DNA of 42,918 nt, from the NCBI GenBank assembly GCA_003427395.1, contig BFEA01000334.1:1217028-1259945 (forward strand). Direction: 5' to 3'. This document shows positions 21,095 through 31,950 of the stretch, piece after piece. Source of the stretch: Chara braunii. Taxonomy: Eukaryota; Streptophyta; Charophyceae; Charales; Characeae. A model generated the notes under the pieces. The model had not been told where the DNA came from and searched no databases. It worked only from the letters and a program-made list of their open reading frames with translations. Positions within the stretch are counted from its first letter, which is position 1; each line of letters opens with the position of its first letter. The position numbers were made by a program, and so were the translations under genes.

Positions 21095-23420
21095 GGTACA
21101 TAGCTAAACTGATGGCGAAAGCTCTAGCCAATAGACTATCCAAAGTCATTGCTGAAATTATTCATCCAGTGCAGACAGGGTTTATTACAGGAAGGAATAT
21201 CCAAGATAATATACTATTAGTCAATGAGTTGATTAGGATATCACGACAATCCAAACATAATGCGGCCTTCATATTTATAGACTTTGAGAAAGCATATGAT
21301 CATGTGGATTGGTTATTTTTAGATAAATGTTTAGAAAAATTTAACTTTGGTCCAAATTTTAGAAGGTGGGTGAAAATATCGTATAGGAATGCTACAACCA
21401 GGGTAAAATGGTAAATGGCAATATAGCTCCCCCTATCTCCTTACAAAGATCAGTGAGACAAGGGGACCCAATTGCCCCATTTCTTTTTGTCATAATCATG
21501 GAGGCTTTAGCAGCTAACCTCAGACAACATAAGGATATTAAAAGAATTCAAGTGCCATCTATTCCAGAGGATGTTATTCCTGTTTTCTCTCTCTTTGCTG
21601 ATGATCTATCCCTGATGGTAGAAACATCTAAAATGAATATGGAAGCTATAAGTAGTCTGATGGATAAGTTTTGTAGACTATCTGACATGAGGGTAAATTG
21701 GGGTAATAAAACGATGGGCGGGTGAATTCATCATCCAGGAGTGAGACCCCCTGAACTGCCCAAAGTAAAATGACTTTAACTAGATACTCCTATTAGGGTA
21801 TTGGGTATTTCTCTTTCAGCAACAGGAAAATCATCAACTAATGATGAGTGTATATCCAAACAGGCATATGCTAAGCTGGAACTGTGGAAGGGTAAGCATA
21901 CTTCTCTCTTTGGTCGTACTCTGGTAATCAATAATGTGGTTTTATCCTCGATAAGGTATAAATCAGCAATATGGGCGTTAAAAAAGAAAGAACTAAAGGT
22001 CCTGCAACGTCAGCTATCTTCTCTTTTATGGAGGGGCAACCATGAGCTTGATAAGGTAATGAGTAGGGTAGCGTGGCAATCAGTGATACAACCCAAGGTA
22101 AAAGGAGATTTCGACATCATTGATTCTTCTTTACAAGCTATGGCCCGATTCAGTGGATTAAACGCCTACTCTTTAATCCCCAAACCCCTAGGAGTGGATT
22201 AGCATGGGAACAAATCAGACATCTGGCACCAAAGACACCTGACAACATAGATCCAATGATGTGGCTTGAAAACAGGTTTTTGACCACTCAAAGAGGGATA
22301 GTGAATGAACCAATGGATCAAAGGGTATCAAATAGGAAGGCCACAAAAAATGAATTTATATAATGATTCGTTTTGGACTAACCTCATTAAAACATGGAGA
22401 CAAAAAACCCCCTGATAGATGGGAAGAGGTATGTCAACAACCACTTTTTGATAATAGTCTTATTAAAGATCCTCAAGGATGTGTCCTTCAGTGTGCAGAT
22501 TCCCCCTCGAGAGGGTGGGTTAAAAATGATATTGTTAGAATAAAAGACATCTGGAACAATGAAGAGAGATTGTGGATTACCCCTTCACAGTTACAGACCC
22601 ACCTTAGATATTGTCATAATTCTGAGAAAGCTTATAGAAAATTTGATTGACTGGATACCTTTGGATTGAGTAACGATTCTGAAAAAGGGCCCTCAGTTAT
22701 TAGAAGGTGATTGGGTTGCTATGAATGATCAGTCAAATATCATAGGTAGTATTGTAGTAGTTTTGGAGGATGGGGAGATCCTTCTTACTACCTATGAAAT
22801 AGATAGTAATCAAACAATTATAATCAAGGACCAGAATAGTTTAAACAAGGTGGCAAAGGAGCAGGTATTCAGAATCAGAGTATTGAAGTATAAAGATAAA
22901 TGGATAGCATTTAAACCCAATACACTTATAAGTCATCTGACTTTTGATCTTGCAAATTGAAAGTGGTCTAATACAAGAAGGAAAGGAAGAAGGTATTCTT
23001 GTACCCTTCACACGTTAACAGTGAAGTCCACTTATAGGATTCTTCGCCCTAAGATTTTTTTAAAGGACAAGAAAGATGGATGAAGCATCTTAATGTTAAT
23101 AAAGAATCATTGAGTAAGACCAAAATTAAACCTGCAAAAGTGGCTTCACTACAATGGCAAATAAAGCATAAATGTCTACCCACAAATGACTGGCTTATAG
23201 ATAGGTCGATATTGAAACAAAGAGGTAAAGCGCTTCCATGGTGTAAATTTTGTAAGTCTGCGTTTTCTTCTAAGTTAATTCCTGAGACAATCGAGCATGT
23301 ATTCTTACAGTGTCATGGGACAATTTGGCTATGGAGATGGTGAAACCGTATTTGGTCTAATTTGGAAATAAAATTTCAATGGCCATGGGACTGGAGAACC
23401 CTTCTTCTTGAAACCTGGTC
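21095..23420 (+). mobile_element. L1-like LINE E fragment
   Basis: Homologous to LINE A from the RT block before HPVQTGFI to just past the zinc-binding domain. It is more A/T-rich than LINE A and clearly a different, diverged lineage. The 5' part (endonuclease) is missing, and the sequence stops being LINE-like near 23420, before a hairpin and gypsy C; no poly(A) or shared LINE tail is seen. Confidence 0.85.
21095..23420 (+). pseudogene. LINE E reverse transcriptase and zinc-binding region
   Basis: RT blocks are well kept: HPVQTGFITGRNIQDN near 21165, FIDFEKAYDHVDW near 21275, VRQGDPIAPFLFV near 21452, SLFADDLSL near 21589 (catalytic FADD), then NNVVLSSIRYKSAIW and the thumb to about 22200. 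Breaks include a frameshift and stop near 21405-21415, TGA at 21723, stops near 21770-21780, and TAG near 22199, after which several shifts occur. The zinc-binding domain is visible at 23140-23340 (VASLQWQIKHKCLPTNDWL, WCKFC, PETIEHVFLQC). Confidence 0.85.
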
Positions 23421-23424
23421 CCCG

Positions 23425-23467
23425 AATCCCAGCGCGTTCGCTGCGCCACAACGAACGCGTTGGGATT
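23425..23467. repeat. G/C-rich hairpin between LINE E and gypsy C
   Basis: Arms 23425-23440 and 23452-23467 are 16 bp with one mismatch around an 11-nt loop; the arm core is CGCGTTCG. It stands out in base composition from its A/T-rich surroundings and sits at the junction of two elements. Confidence 0.8.
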
Positions 23468-24273
23468 TCTTTTCTCTCTATACACCTGAAAATTCATCTC
23501 TACATGACAATCCATCAACAACCACATTCTACTGCCCTTTCACATTCTTCGGCGTGAAGTCAAATATATCCATAAATTACGACCAACATTTGAGCGGATC
23601 TGACAGTGGGTCTTGATCCATTTGATTGTTTCATGGTCAGACCTTACTTCAAAGTGTTTGTGATGACAAGTCTTGAATAAAAGATACAGTTCCTTTTCAT
23701 ATGTTGACTTTGCTAGTTTTTTAGATGACATTTTCTTTGACATATGTTTGATTTGCCTCAACTTTTTACCCTATCTCATACAGGTTGGCACCAGTAGTCA
23801 TGATAAAAGGTTTATCTAGTTTTGCAACCTTTAGGATGAAATGATTGATTAAGGTAGGCTTCCATTGCTTGACAGTCATTTCACATGTATGATCCCAGTC
23901 CGAGGCGGTATCCAATCGACTTAGATCAGTCAGGGGGTAGGTTATAATACTGTAGTTTTCCACATTTGTTCTATAGTGGTCTGTCACACAAGGAAAATCT
24001 TACCGCAGTTATATTTTAAGGTCACAACCATCACCTATTGGCTGCCACTTTCACATTCTTTAGCCTCAACCCAATCTACAGAGGTCTCATGACCCACATA
24101 TAAAACATTATTGTGTGCAAACTCCCTCTTCTCTCTGTTTATCTTACACGTGTTTTTAGAGGAGTTTATAATAATTATTTTCAAAAGCTTTACATGTTCC
24201 CTTAAATTCTTATTAAAGATAAATATGCCATCGAGATAGACAACAATAAACTTTGTATTGATTGATCATACAA

Positions 24274-24306
24274 CTGTCTCTTATACACATCTAGATGTGT
24301 ATAAGA
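24274..24306. other. Tn5 mosaic-end dimer, probable Nextera adaptor
   Basis: CTGTCTCTTATACACATCT (24274-24292) is the 19-bp Tn5 mosaic end used in Nextera libraries. It is followed immediately by the first 14 bases of its reverse complement (24293-24306), the arrangement of a mate-pair circularisation junction. The 16-nt TTGATTGATCATACAA flanks both sides (24258-24273 and 24307-24322). This is almost certainly a sequencing-library artefact rather than biology. Confidence 0.92.
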
Positions 24307-24318
24307 TTGATTGATCAT

Positions 24319-24498
24319 ACAAAGCTCAAATGCAATCACCATAAACTCGTACAGGTCGATCATAGTCTACAATGTAACTTTGTATTGAAGTACGAAAACC
24401 TTGCTCATTGCATGTTGGACAAAGCATTACAAAGCCCAAATGCAATCACCATAAACTCGTACAGGTCGATCATAGTCTACAATGTAACTTTGTATTGA
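24319..24498. repeat. 70-bp direct duplication beside the adaptor
   Basis: 24319-24388 and 24429-24498 are identical except for one base (24326/24436), offset 110 bp. The repeated unit encodes the minus-strand YEFMVIAF motif of gypsy C RT, which should occur once. Placed next to an adaptor junction, it is probably a local misassembly. Confidence 0.85.
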
Positions 24499-24599
24499 TC
24501 CTCGGGTCTTATCTATATTTAGTGGTGCCACAACTTTAAATCTATGTTGTTGAAGTACTTACATTCGTATACCTTATCCAATATTTTTTAGCATTTTTG

Positions 24600-27500
24600 T
24601 GTCCCCACGATATCGCACCATTGATGGTCTAACGTCATGGGGGCGCTAGACCATCTGATGTATTTAAAAATATATATAGATTTTTCCGTCGACCCTTTAA
24701 TGCATTTCGATGGTACTCTACGTCGAGGCACATTAGATGGTATGGCTTCCCTAGGACACCAGACCATGTCTTAAACCCTAAATTGTTATAAAAAAAAAAG
24801 TACAAGTGTTAGTTTTAACTGAATGATTATTGGTGGTATCCTTCTCTCGTATAACCAGAGTTGGGTGTTTTTCCCATGTAACCCAAAAGCGAGCAGTGCT
24901 ACTGCTTCGGTAGTCAACCTAGATAGTCACTGTATTGTTCTCCATTGCGTTGTTCAACAACCCTTGTGGTGTCAAATATCTCTTGCTTGATCCTTTTATT
25001 ACTTAAGATTCAAATGACCCTCACCTTAACTGCATATAGCTTCTACTAAGGGGGTGAGAGGATAATTCAATGTATGTGAATGAAGTCTAGATTCCATCCA
25101 AATAATAAACAAGATCTATTTGTGGATTGCCGCACTGTTGTGTTTTTCTTTTTAGTTGCCATTTGTTGTTCTTATTTGAGTAGCTATATGACAAATATTG
25201 TGCATGTTCTGGCGGATGGTGTAAAGACTAATTAGTAATCTATGTCAACTTTTTTGAAAGAGTCAATTAGATGCACAATGTGTTTCATGTACGAGCATGC
25301 ATGCGCGCATGATGTAGTCTCACATGGTGCGTGTCCTCCACCTTGGACACTTCGCATACAACCCCCTCCTCCTACCAAATGTGCCAGAAGAAGGTTGGTT
25401 GCCTGCTCCCAACGTTTTTTTAAGGCCTATGACCCTGTCATATGTATTAAATTGGTAAGGAAACTAAACAAACTATCCGTTATACATAGATTCAGAGTTG
25501 AGGAAAAGCCAAAAGTGTTCCTTCTGCAAGTTATTTTTGCTTAGCAATCATCCGTGCAACGACCAATCATTTGTCACCCGTACACATCAATTTTCACAAC
25601 ATTTTCGGTCATCGGATTTTAATTGCAGTTATCGTTGCTTACTATAATTCGTTGATGATCGTCAAGGGTGTAAATTTTGTCACACAGATGAAGTATAACG
25701 TTAATTTTCAGTATACACAAATGTTTCACTTAGTGCGAGTAACTCACAGAAGGGAAGGTAAAGCCATTTCAAAAAGGAGAGAATAAAGTGTTTAGGAAAC
25801 ACTATACATCAACCAGGAGAAGGTAAGAAGGGTCATATGTCATTTGGTGAGGTGCGAGTTATATTTCAATCGACCATCAATTTGCATGCGAAACACTTGG
25901 TCCGCTTCTACAGCTTGTGTATAATAAGCAGGATCATAAGTTCTTACCAAGCGAATCGTTCGTCAATTCAACTCATTGAGTTTTATATCCTTATTGACCA
26001 TCAGATTGCAATCGGAATTTTTATTTTGTTGTTAAGAATATGAGGATGACAGACACGGGCACCCCATTGTATATATTACGCATTTACAATATGCATAGAT
26101 ATTACGATTCGCACGAGCAATTCCCTTTAGGGAGGACAAAGTGATTCAGAAACGGAGAGCGAGAGGGAGAGAGAAAAAGAAAGAAGGACGGGGAGGGGGG
26201 GGAGAGAGAGAGAGGCATCACTCGTGTTTATGATGCATTCTGTATCAAGCAAGGGATATCACGTGCCTCTTGGCGAAGTGGGAGCGACGTTGCGATCGAT
26301 TATTTGCATTTGTAGTTTTGGTTTGTACTAGCTGGCAAGATCATAGGTTCCTATTTTGCATTCTTAGCAAAGAAAGAAGGGCTAGCTAGATTTCCATATG
26401 TTTGGTAATAAGAGGTAAGCCTTTAGTTTGTACTTGTGGTGGATCTCTTGCGTCCCATACGAAAGGTATACACATCAAGACTGACATTCATCCGGAAAGG
26501 CAAAGGAAATCCAACTTCAGATTAAAAACAATAGTGCATCATGAAAGGAATTCAGGGCAAAAACCGATCAAGTTAAAGGATTATTACTAAGTAGATAGAC
26601 CGTTGCACATTCCTTGAAAAAGAATGTCAACTTCTCTTTGACAAATAATGTCAACTTCTCCGACCCAATGTGGTCGCCCAATCCTACTATGAAGTTTCAA
26701 CCCTCGTCTATCACCAGTATCATGAATTTTAAACGGACCACCCACGTCGCACTGACTTTTCCTTTGATTTTTTCATTGTTTAATCATCGAGGTCACCCTG
26801 GTCAACAACCTCATAATTATTTTCTTTTTTGGATTCAATTACTTACTTCCTAAAACCTTGTTACTAATTGACATTTAAATTTGGAATAACTTCTTTTCAC
26901 ATGCCCAAATTTAGACGCAAAATTTTTAACAAATTCTTGGATAATTTTTCATCATGCGGGAGGTCATGTGAAAGAGCTTGTTACAACAAAAGCGTATTCG
27001 GGTTTTATCATCCTACAGTTAACATATAAAAAGCGACTAAATACGTCCAATAGAGTGTCCTAGAGCATACCACGCTGAGCATATGGCACCCTTATGATAC
27101 CCAATGCTCAACATGGCATATAGCACACGAAAATAGATGATTTGACCCAAATGGTTTAAAAAAAAAAAGTCTCAATCTAATCACTAAAAAAAAAACACTC
27201 AAATTTAGTGACACATTAGTTTACTGTACTTTGCTCACTCTCACTATTACACGAGTGTGACAACATTATAAAACTGACAAATAATATTGGGAAATAAGGT
27301 ACCTCCGTGATGGAAATTCACTGATATTATTCCATGATAGGGTCAATGTTTTTGCAGTGGGGCCTACCCCTCAACCTAACATCAATGAACCCATATGTTT
27401 CTCATATTAAATATTAGGGATAGACAAACGCAATAACAACTCAATGTGTGAGGCTTTAACTTTCGCAATGAACACACAAAGTCCATGACATGCGATACTT

Positions 27501-28080
27501 AATATAACAATCATCCTTTTGTCTCCTACTCAATATTAGGGAACTCAAGGATGGGCTGGAAAGAATGCTAGCCTGCAACATTCTTAAGTTCACATCACAG
27601 CCCCAAGGAGTAGAGGGTTTTTTAAAGTGCTGCTGAACAAAACCAATTATTGTATCCGATCGTCTTTGTTAATCGAAATTGTAATGTGTGTGCATACAAT
27701 TGGATTCACTGACCACATACGTACATCTTTTTATTTTTTATTTTTTTATTTTTTTGAAAAAAAAAAAGACTCATTTATTAAGGGGGGAAGCAGTCCAGTT
27801 TCCTTATTATCGGCAAACATGAGATAACGTTCAATATAGGAAGAGGGAAGAAACAACAACAGTCTTTACCCATGCCGCATGAGACGCTTCTAAGGGGGGC
27901 TCGATAGGCTGCTCCGTGATGTTAACTTATTTTCCATTTTTTTCCTTTTATTTAAATTTGGACGATTTTTCAATTTATGTGTGTGTCATCCTGGTGCAGG
28001 GGTCATGCTAATCTTTTATGTTTCGTTCCAACTTTTACGGATGTCCCAAGGGACAAAAACCTATTTTTATTATTTTGTAT
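24600..28080. other. A/T-rich region without recognised gene
   Basis: No coding or RNA gene is supported. It contains a small hairpin with 9-bp arms (24623-24631/24647-24655), a GGGAGAGAGA purine tract near 26160-26215, and T- and A-runs near 27725-27770. The short open frames have no recognisable motifs. Confidence 0.6.
25560..26350. repeat. Strongly diverged tandem duplication
   Basis: Several landmarks recur in the same order about 380-410 bp apart: 25761-25781 with 26139-26159, GGTGAGGTGCGAG (25844) with GGCGAAGTGGGAG (about 26272), and GATCATAAGTTC (25932) with GATCATAGGTTC (26339). Divergence is high, so the call rests on order as much as identity. Confidence 0.45.
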
Positions 28081-28150
28081 ACATATATATATATATATAC
28101 AAAGTTATTTTCTCCTTATCGGAGAACAACTATATATATATATATATATA
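28081..28150. repeat. Two AT dinucleotide runs
   Basis: Short (AT)n tracts near 28083-28100 and 28131-28150 bracket a 30-bp spacer. Confidence 0.9.
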
Positions 28151-28163
28151 GTCAAATAAAGTT

Positions 28164-28212
28164 GCTCGGTAAAGCGTAGGCATATTCTCACTCTGCCTAC
28201 GGTTTACCGGGC
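28164..28212. repeat. Hairpin at satellite boundary
   Basis: Arms 28164-28182 and 28194-28212 pair at 17 of 19 positions around an 11-nt loop (core CGTAGGCA/TGCCTACG). It immediately precedes the pentanucleotide satellite. Confidence 0.8.
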
Positions 28213-29585
28213 TAGAGTACAATAGAGTGTGGTCTTGTAACGTAGAGTAGAGTAGAGGAGATGAAAATAAAGTAGAGTAGAGTAGAGTAGAGTAGAGTAG
28301 AGTGTTATAGAGTAAAGTACAGTGGAGTAGAGTAGAGAAGAGAAGTGTAGAGTACAGTAGAGTATAGTAGAGAAGAGCAGAGTAGTGTTGAGTAGCGTAG
28401 AGTAGAGTGGAGTACAGTAGAGTAGAGTAGAGTAGACTATCAAAGGGAGCAGGGTAGAGTATTGTCGAGTAGAGTATTGTAGAGTAGATTATCGTCAACT
28501 AAAGTATAATAGAGTAGAGTAAAGTAGAGTGACGTAATGTAAAGAACTGTAAAGTAGAGTAGAAATGGGTACAATAGAGTGAAGTAGAGAAAAATATCGT
28601 ACAGTACAATAGAGTCTCATAAAGTATCATTGAATAAAATAAAGTAGAGTATAGGCGATAAAATTATCACACCATAGAGTATTGAAGAGTAGAGTAGAGT
28701 GCAGTGGAGTAAAGGAGATTAAAAGATCATTGAGTATCGTAAAGTAGAGCAGAGTCAAGTAGAGTGGAGTAGAGTAGAGGAGTAAAATAGAGTAAAGTAG
28801 AGCAGACTAATGTAGAGTGGAGTATAGCAGAATAGAGAAGGGAAGAGGAAAGTAGAGTAGAGTAGACTATCAAAGACAAGATTATCGTGGAGTAGAGTGG
28901 ACTATGAGAAAGTAGAGTATCGTAGAGTAGAGTAGAGCAGAGTAGAGTATCATAGAGTAGAGCAGAGTAGAGTATCATATAGTATAGTAAAGTCGAGTCG
29001 AGTAGAGTAGAGTAGAATAGAGTAAAGTAGAGTAGAGTAGAGTAGAGTAGAGTAGAGTAGAGTAGAATCAGTAGATAAGACTATCGTAGTAAAGTGAAGT
29101 AAAGTAGAGCAAAGTAACGTTGAGTGGAGTAGAGTAGAATAGAGAAGAGAAGAGGAAAGGAAAGTAGAGTAGACTATCAAAATGAAGAGTATCGTGGAGT
29201 GGAGTGGACTATGAGAAAGTAGAGTATCGTAGAACATAGTAGAGTATCATAAAGTAGAGTAAAGTTCAGTAGCGTAGAGTCGAGTAGAGTAAAGTTGAGT
29301 AAAGTAGAGTAAAGTAGAGTAGAGTAGAGTAGAGTCGGTAGATAGAGTATTGTAGCATAGAGTACAATAGAGTAAAATACAAAAAAATGCAATAAAGCAC
29401 AGTAGAGTAGAAATCAGTACAGATGAGTAAAACAAAGTATTGTATAGTAAGGCAAAGTAAAGTAGCATAAAGCAGCAAAGCATAGAGTGGTGTAGAGTGG
29501 CGTGGCGTGGAGGGGAGTGGCGTGGAGTGGAGTGGGGCGGAGCGTAAAGGAATGGAGAGGAGAGAAGCGGAGAGGAAAGGAGTAT
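28213..29585. repeat. Degenerate AGAGT pentanucleotide satellite
   Basis: About 1.37 kb built on TAGAG/AGAGT units with frequent substitutions (TATCG, TATCA, AAAGT variants), becoming GGAGTGGCGT-like toward the right end. A larger unit repeats at about 307 bp: the segment around 28846-28958 recurs around 29145-29258, with ACTATGAGAA at 28901 and 29208. Minus-strand frames of Tyr/Ser/Thr/Leu repeats are translation artefacts. Confidence 0.95.
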
Positions 29586-29939
29586 AGCAGCCGATCATCG
29601 CAAGGGAGACTCTTTTTGAATTTTTGAACTCTTTGGAAAGAATGCAGGAGACCTCGCAAACACTCGGAATTAGGACTCTAATTAGACAAGGATTTTGAGG
29701 ATATCATACTTTTTTTTTTAACTGCACGATATTCCTTACACGCGCTCACTTTGTTGCGCTCTGTCCTGCACTCTATTCTAATATTAACTGTAATTTCGTC
29801 TTGCTCCGTTCTTTGCGAATGCGGGTGTAACTGTAATTTTCTCCCTCTTCGCTTCTCTTCACGTCGAAGCATGCGGTCCCTTCTCCTTCGTCTTATTAGC
29901 CAGAGCGGTGCATGACTTGATTAATGTGTGGAGAGTGGC
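29586..29939. other. No gene recognised
   Basis: Unique-looking sequence between the satellite and family A copy 2. No domain, repeat or hairpin stands out. Confidence 0.6.
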
Positions 29940-30327
29940 TATGTCCCCCGATGACCCGGGCTCTCCACATGGACGATGCGAAGATCACTGCTATTGCAGA
30001 GTGGCCCGTCCCCACATCTGCCAAGCAGCTTCGTAGTGTTCAAGGCCTCACCAGCTACTATAGTAATTTTATCCAGGGATACGCTAGGTATTCCTACGTC
30101 CTTACCTCTACCCTCCTCCGGAAGAACCCATCGTGGTTTTGGACACCCCTCTGTGAGGACGCCTTTCGCGCTCTCAAGAAGGCGGTGACTTGTGCGCCGG
30201 TTCCTCGCCTCCCAGATTTTGATCGCCCCTTTATTGCCACCACTGATGCGTCAGATTTTGCAGTAGGAGCAGTACTTTCTTAGGTGTTTCCCTCTCCACC
30301 TGATTCACCTTATCCCCATGTTCCTCC

Positions 30328-30419
<92 letters not shown>

Positions 30420-30420
30420 T

Positions 30421-30458
<38 letters not shown>

Positions 30459-30681
30459 CCCTCCTGCTGACACTGCTTCTCGACTTATGCCTATCCTCCC
30501 ACCACTTCCCTTCACTGACAGTCCTCCCATTACTTACTCCCCGACCTTCGCAGAGGATGAGACTGATGAGGCTCGTGTCGGGGATTGCCCGATCGCCTTC
30601 TACTCCCGTCAGCTACTGTCTGCCGAAATAAACTACACTGCCGATGAATGTGAGGTTCTCGCAGTAGTTTATGCTACCTGA
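29940..30681 (+). pseudogene. pol: Family A copy 2 RT connection and RNase H
   Basis: The frame 29924-30283 covers the RT connection (SAKQLRS, SYYSNFIQGYARYSY) and the first RNase H strand TTDASDFAVGAVLS, keeping the catalytic Asp lost in copy 1, then TAG at 30281-30283 where copy 1 has Gln. The proline-rich RNase H insertion follows but is dominated by poly-C. Beyond it, GDCPIAFYSRQLL and INYTAD continue RNase H, then TGA at 30679-30681 precedes HWRHYL. Confidence 0.8.
30329..30457. repeat. Poly-C expansion (91 C, TT, 36 C)
   Basis: A run of 91 C (30329-30419), two T, then 36 C (30422-30457). Copy 1 has only about ten C at the corresponding place (around 6381-6391). The tract lies inside the RNase H proline-rich insertion and would encode polyproline. 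Its true length is uncertain because such homopolymers assemble poorly. Confidence 0.9.
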
Positions 30682-31950
30682 CATTGGCGTCATTACCTTT
30701 ACGGGCCGCCCTTCACGGTGCGCACGGACAACTCAGTTGTCCAGACTTTCCTAATGAATTCCAAGCTTTCCCCTCGACAGGCATGTTGGTGGTGTGACTT
30801 ATCCAAGTTCAGTTTCACCACTCAGCCCATCAAGGGTGAAATGAACCGTGTCGCCGATGCCTTATCCCACCGTCCTGATCACGATCAGGAACCCATCCAT
30901 CTTGCTGCCATCTCCATCACCACTGTTGATCAGTCGGTGATCGACGCATATCGCACCGAGTACCGTCACTGCCCAGATTATCGCGTCATCCACACGACAC
31001 TGCGGAGTGGCAAGATCGTTCTCTCATACTCCCTTGGTGAGAACGGTCTCGTGTACTGGCATCGCAGATCTGGTCAGCTAGAACCACGCATTTTCGTTCC
31101 CTCCACCGGACAGCTCCGCGTCCAGGCTGTAGAAGAGTTCTATGACCAGGCAACTGCCGGTCATATGGGCTTCCACAAGACGTTGGCTCGTGTTTGCCGC
31201 CTATATGTCTGGCCGAAGTCCAAGGACTTTGTCAAAGCCTACATCCAGGACTCTCCTACCTGTCAGGAGGTGAACAGTGCGAACCACCTCCCGTATGGGC
31301 TACTTCAGCCCTTACCCATACCCGAGGGTCGTTGGCAGTCCATCTCGATGGATTTCATTGGTCCCCTCCGCCTACCCACTGAGCGCGGTCATGATGCTTT
31401 CTTGGTCGTCGTCGATCGCTTCACGAAGCGTGCACGTTTTATTTCGTGCCGCTATCGCATTAGCGCCCGTGAGGTCGCCGACATCGTCTTCGACCGAGTC
31501 GTGAGAGATCACGACTTACCTCAGAGCATCATCTACAACCGTGACCCGCGCTTTACCAGCACATTCTGGCGACGCCTACACGAGGTGTATGGTTCCCAGC
31601 TCCGCTTTTCATCGTCTTACCACCCTCAGACGGATGGTCAGACTGAGGTCACTAATAAAACTCTTCGTAATATCCTCCGAAAGTTTGTTAAGGATGACCA
31701 ACAGTGGGACTTACACTTAGCCCACGCGGAAATTGCATACAACCACGCTTTTTCACTAGCCACAGGGATGTCGTCATTCTATTGCGACCTCGGCTACCAC
31801 CCTCACGTACCCGCGGACTTCCTACGACCATCGCGGTTGCGCCCAGACACTCGTTGTCCTGCGCTGGATGACTGGATCGCCCACATGGTGGTGATTATGA
31901 AGTGCGCAAACGAGAGTGTAACCGATTCCCAGACTCACATGGCCGCATGA
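30682..31950 (+). pseudogene. pol: Family A copy 2 RNase H tail and integrase
   Basis: The 410-residue frame 30718-31950 carries the RNase H end (VRTDNSVVQTF, NRVADALSHRPDH), linker and integrase. The zinc region keeps AGHMGFH but reads DSPTCQ, losing the first Cys present in copy 1. In the core, SMDFIGPL and TDGQTEV are intact, but the second Asp motif reads IIYNRDPRF instead of a SDRDPRF-type motif, so the catalytic Asp is probably lost. The frame ends at TGA 31948-31950, shared with copy 1. Confidence 0.88.

Larger units (their letters stand above)
23540..24600 (-). pseudogene. Decayed Ty3/gypsy C pol (RT to RNase H)
   Basis: On the minus strand I read KYFNNIDLK near 24560, YEFMVIAFGLCNA twice (about 24465-24425 and 24355-24318), then FIVVYLDGIFIF near 24250-24215, where the catalytic YLDD is YLDG. 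Connection-region sequence (YPLTDLSRLDTASDW, DKPFIMTTGANLYEIG) occupies 23990-23766, and RNase H-like KSTYEKELYLLFKTC and FEVRSDHETIKWI lie at 23710-23600. Many stops interrupt it. The internal repeat of the YEF motif and the adaptor-like insert show that the RT part is rearranged or misassembled. Confidence 0.8.

Noticed and set aside
28213-29585. Regular repeats that might look like a CRISPR array or a repeat protein
   Set aside because: The unit is 5 bp with no spacers; translated frames are Tyr/Ser/Thr/Leu artefacts of a satellite.
30231-30631. Polyproline and polyglycine open frames
   Set aside because: Caused by the poly-C run within RNase H.
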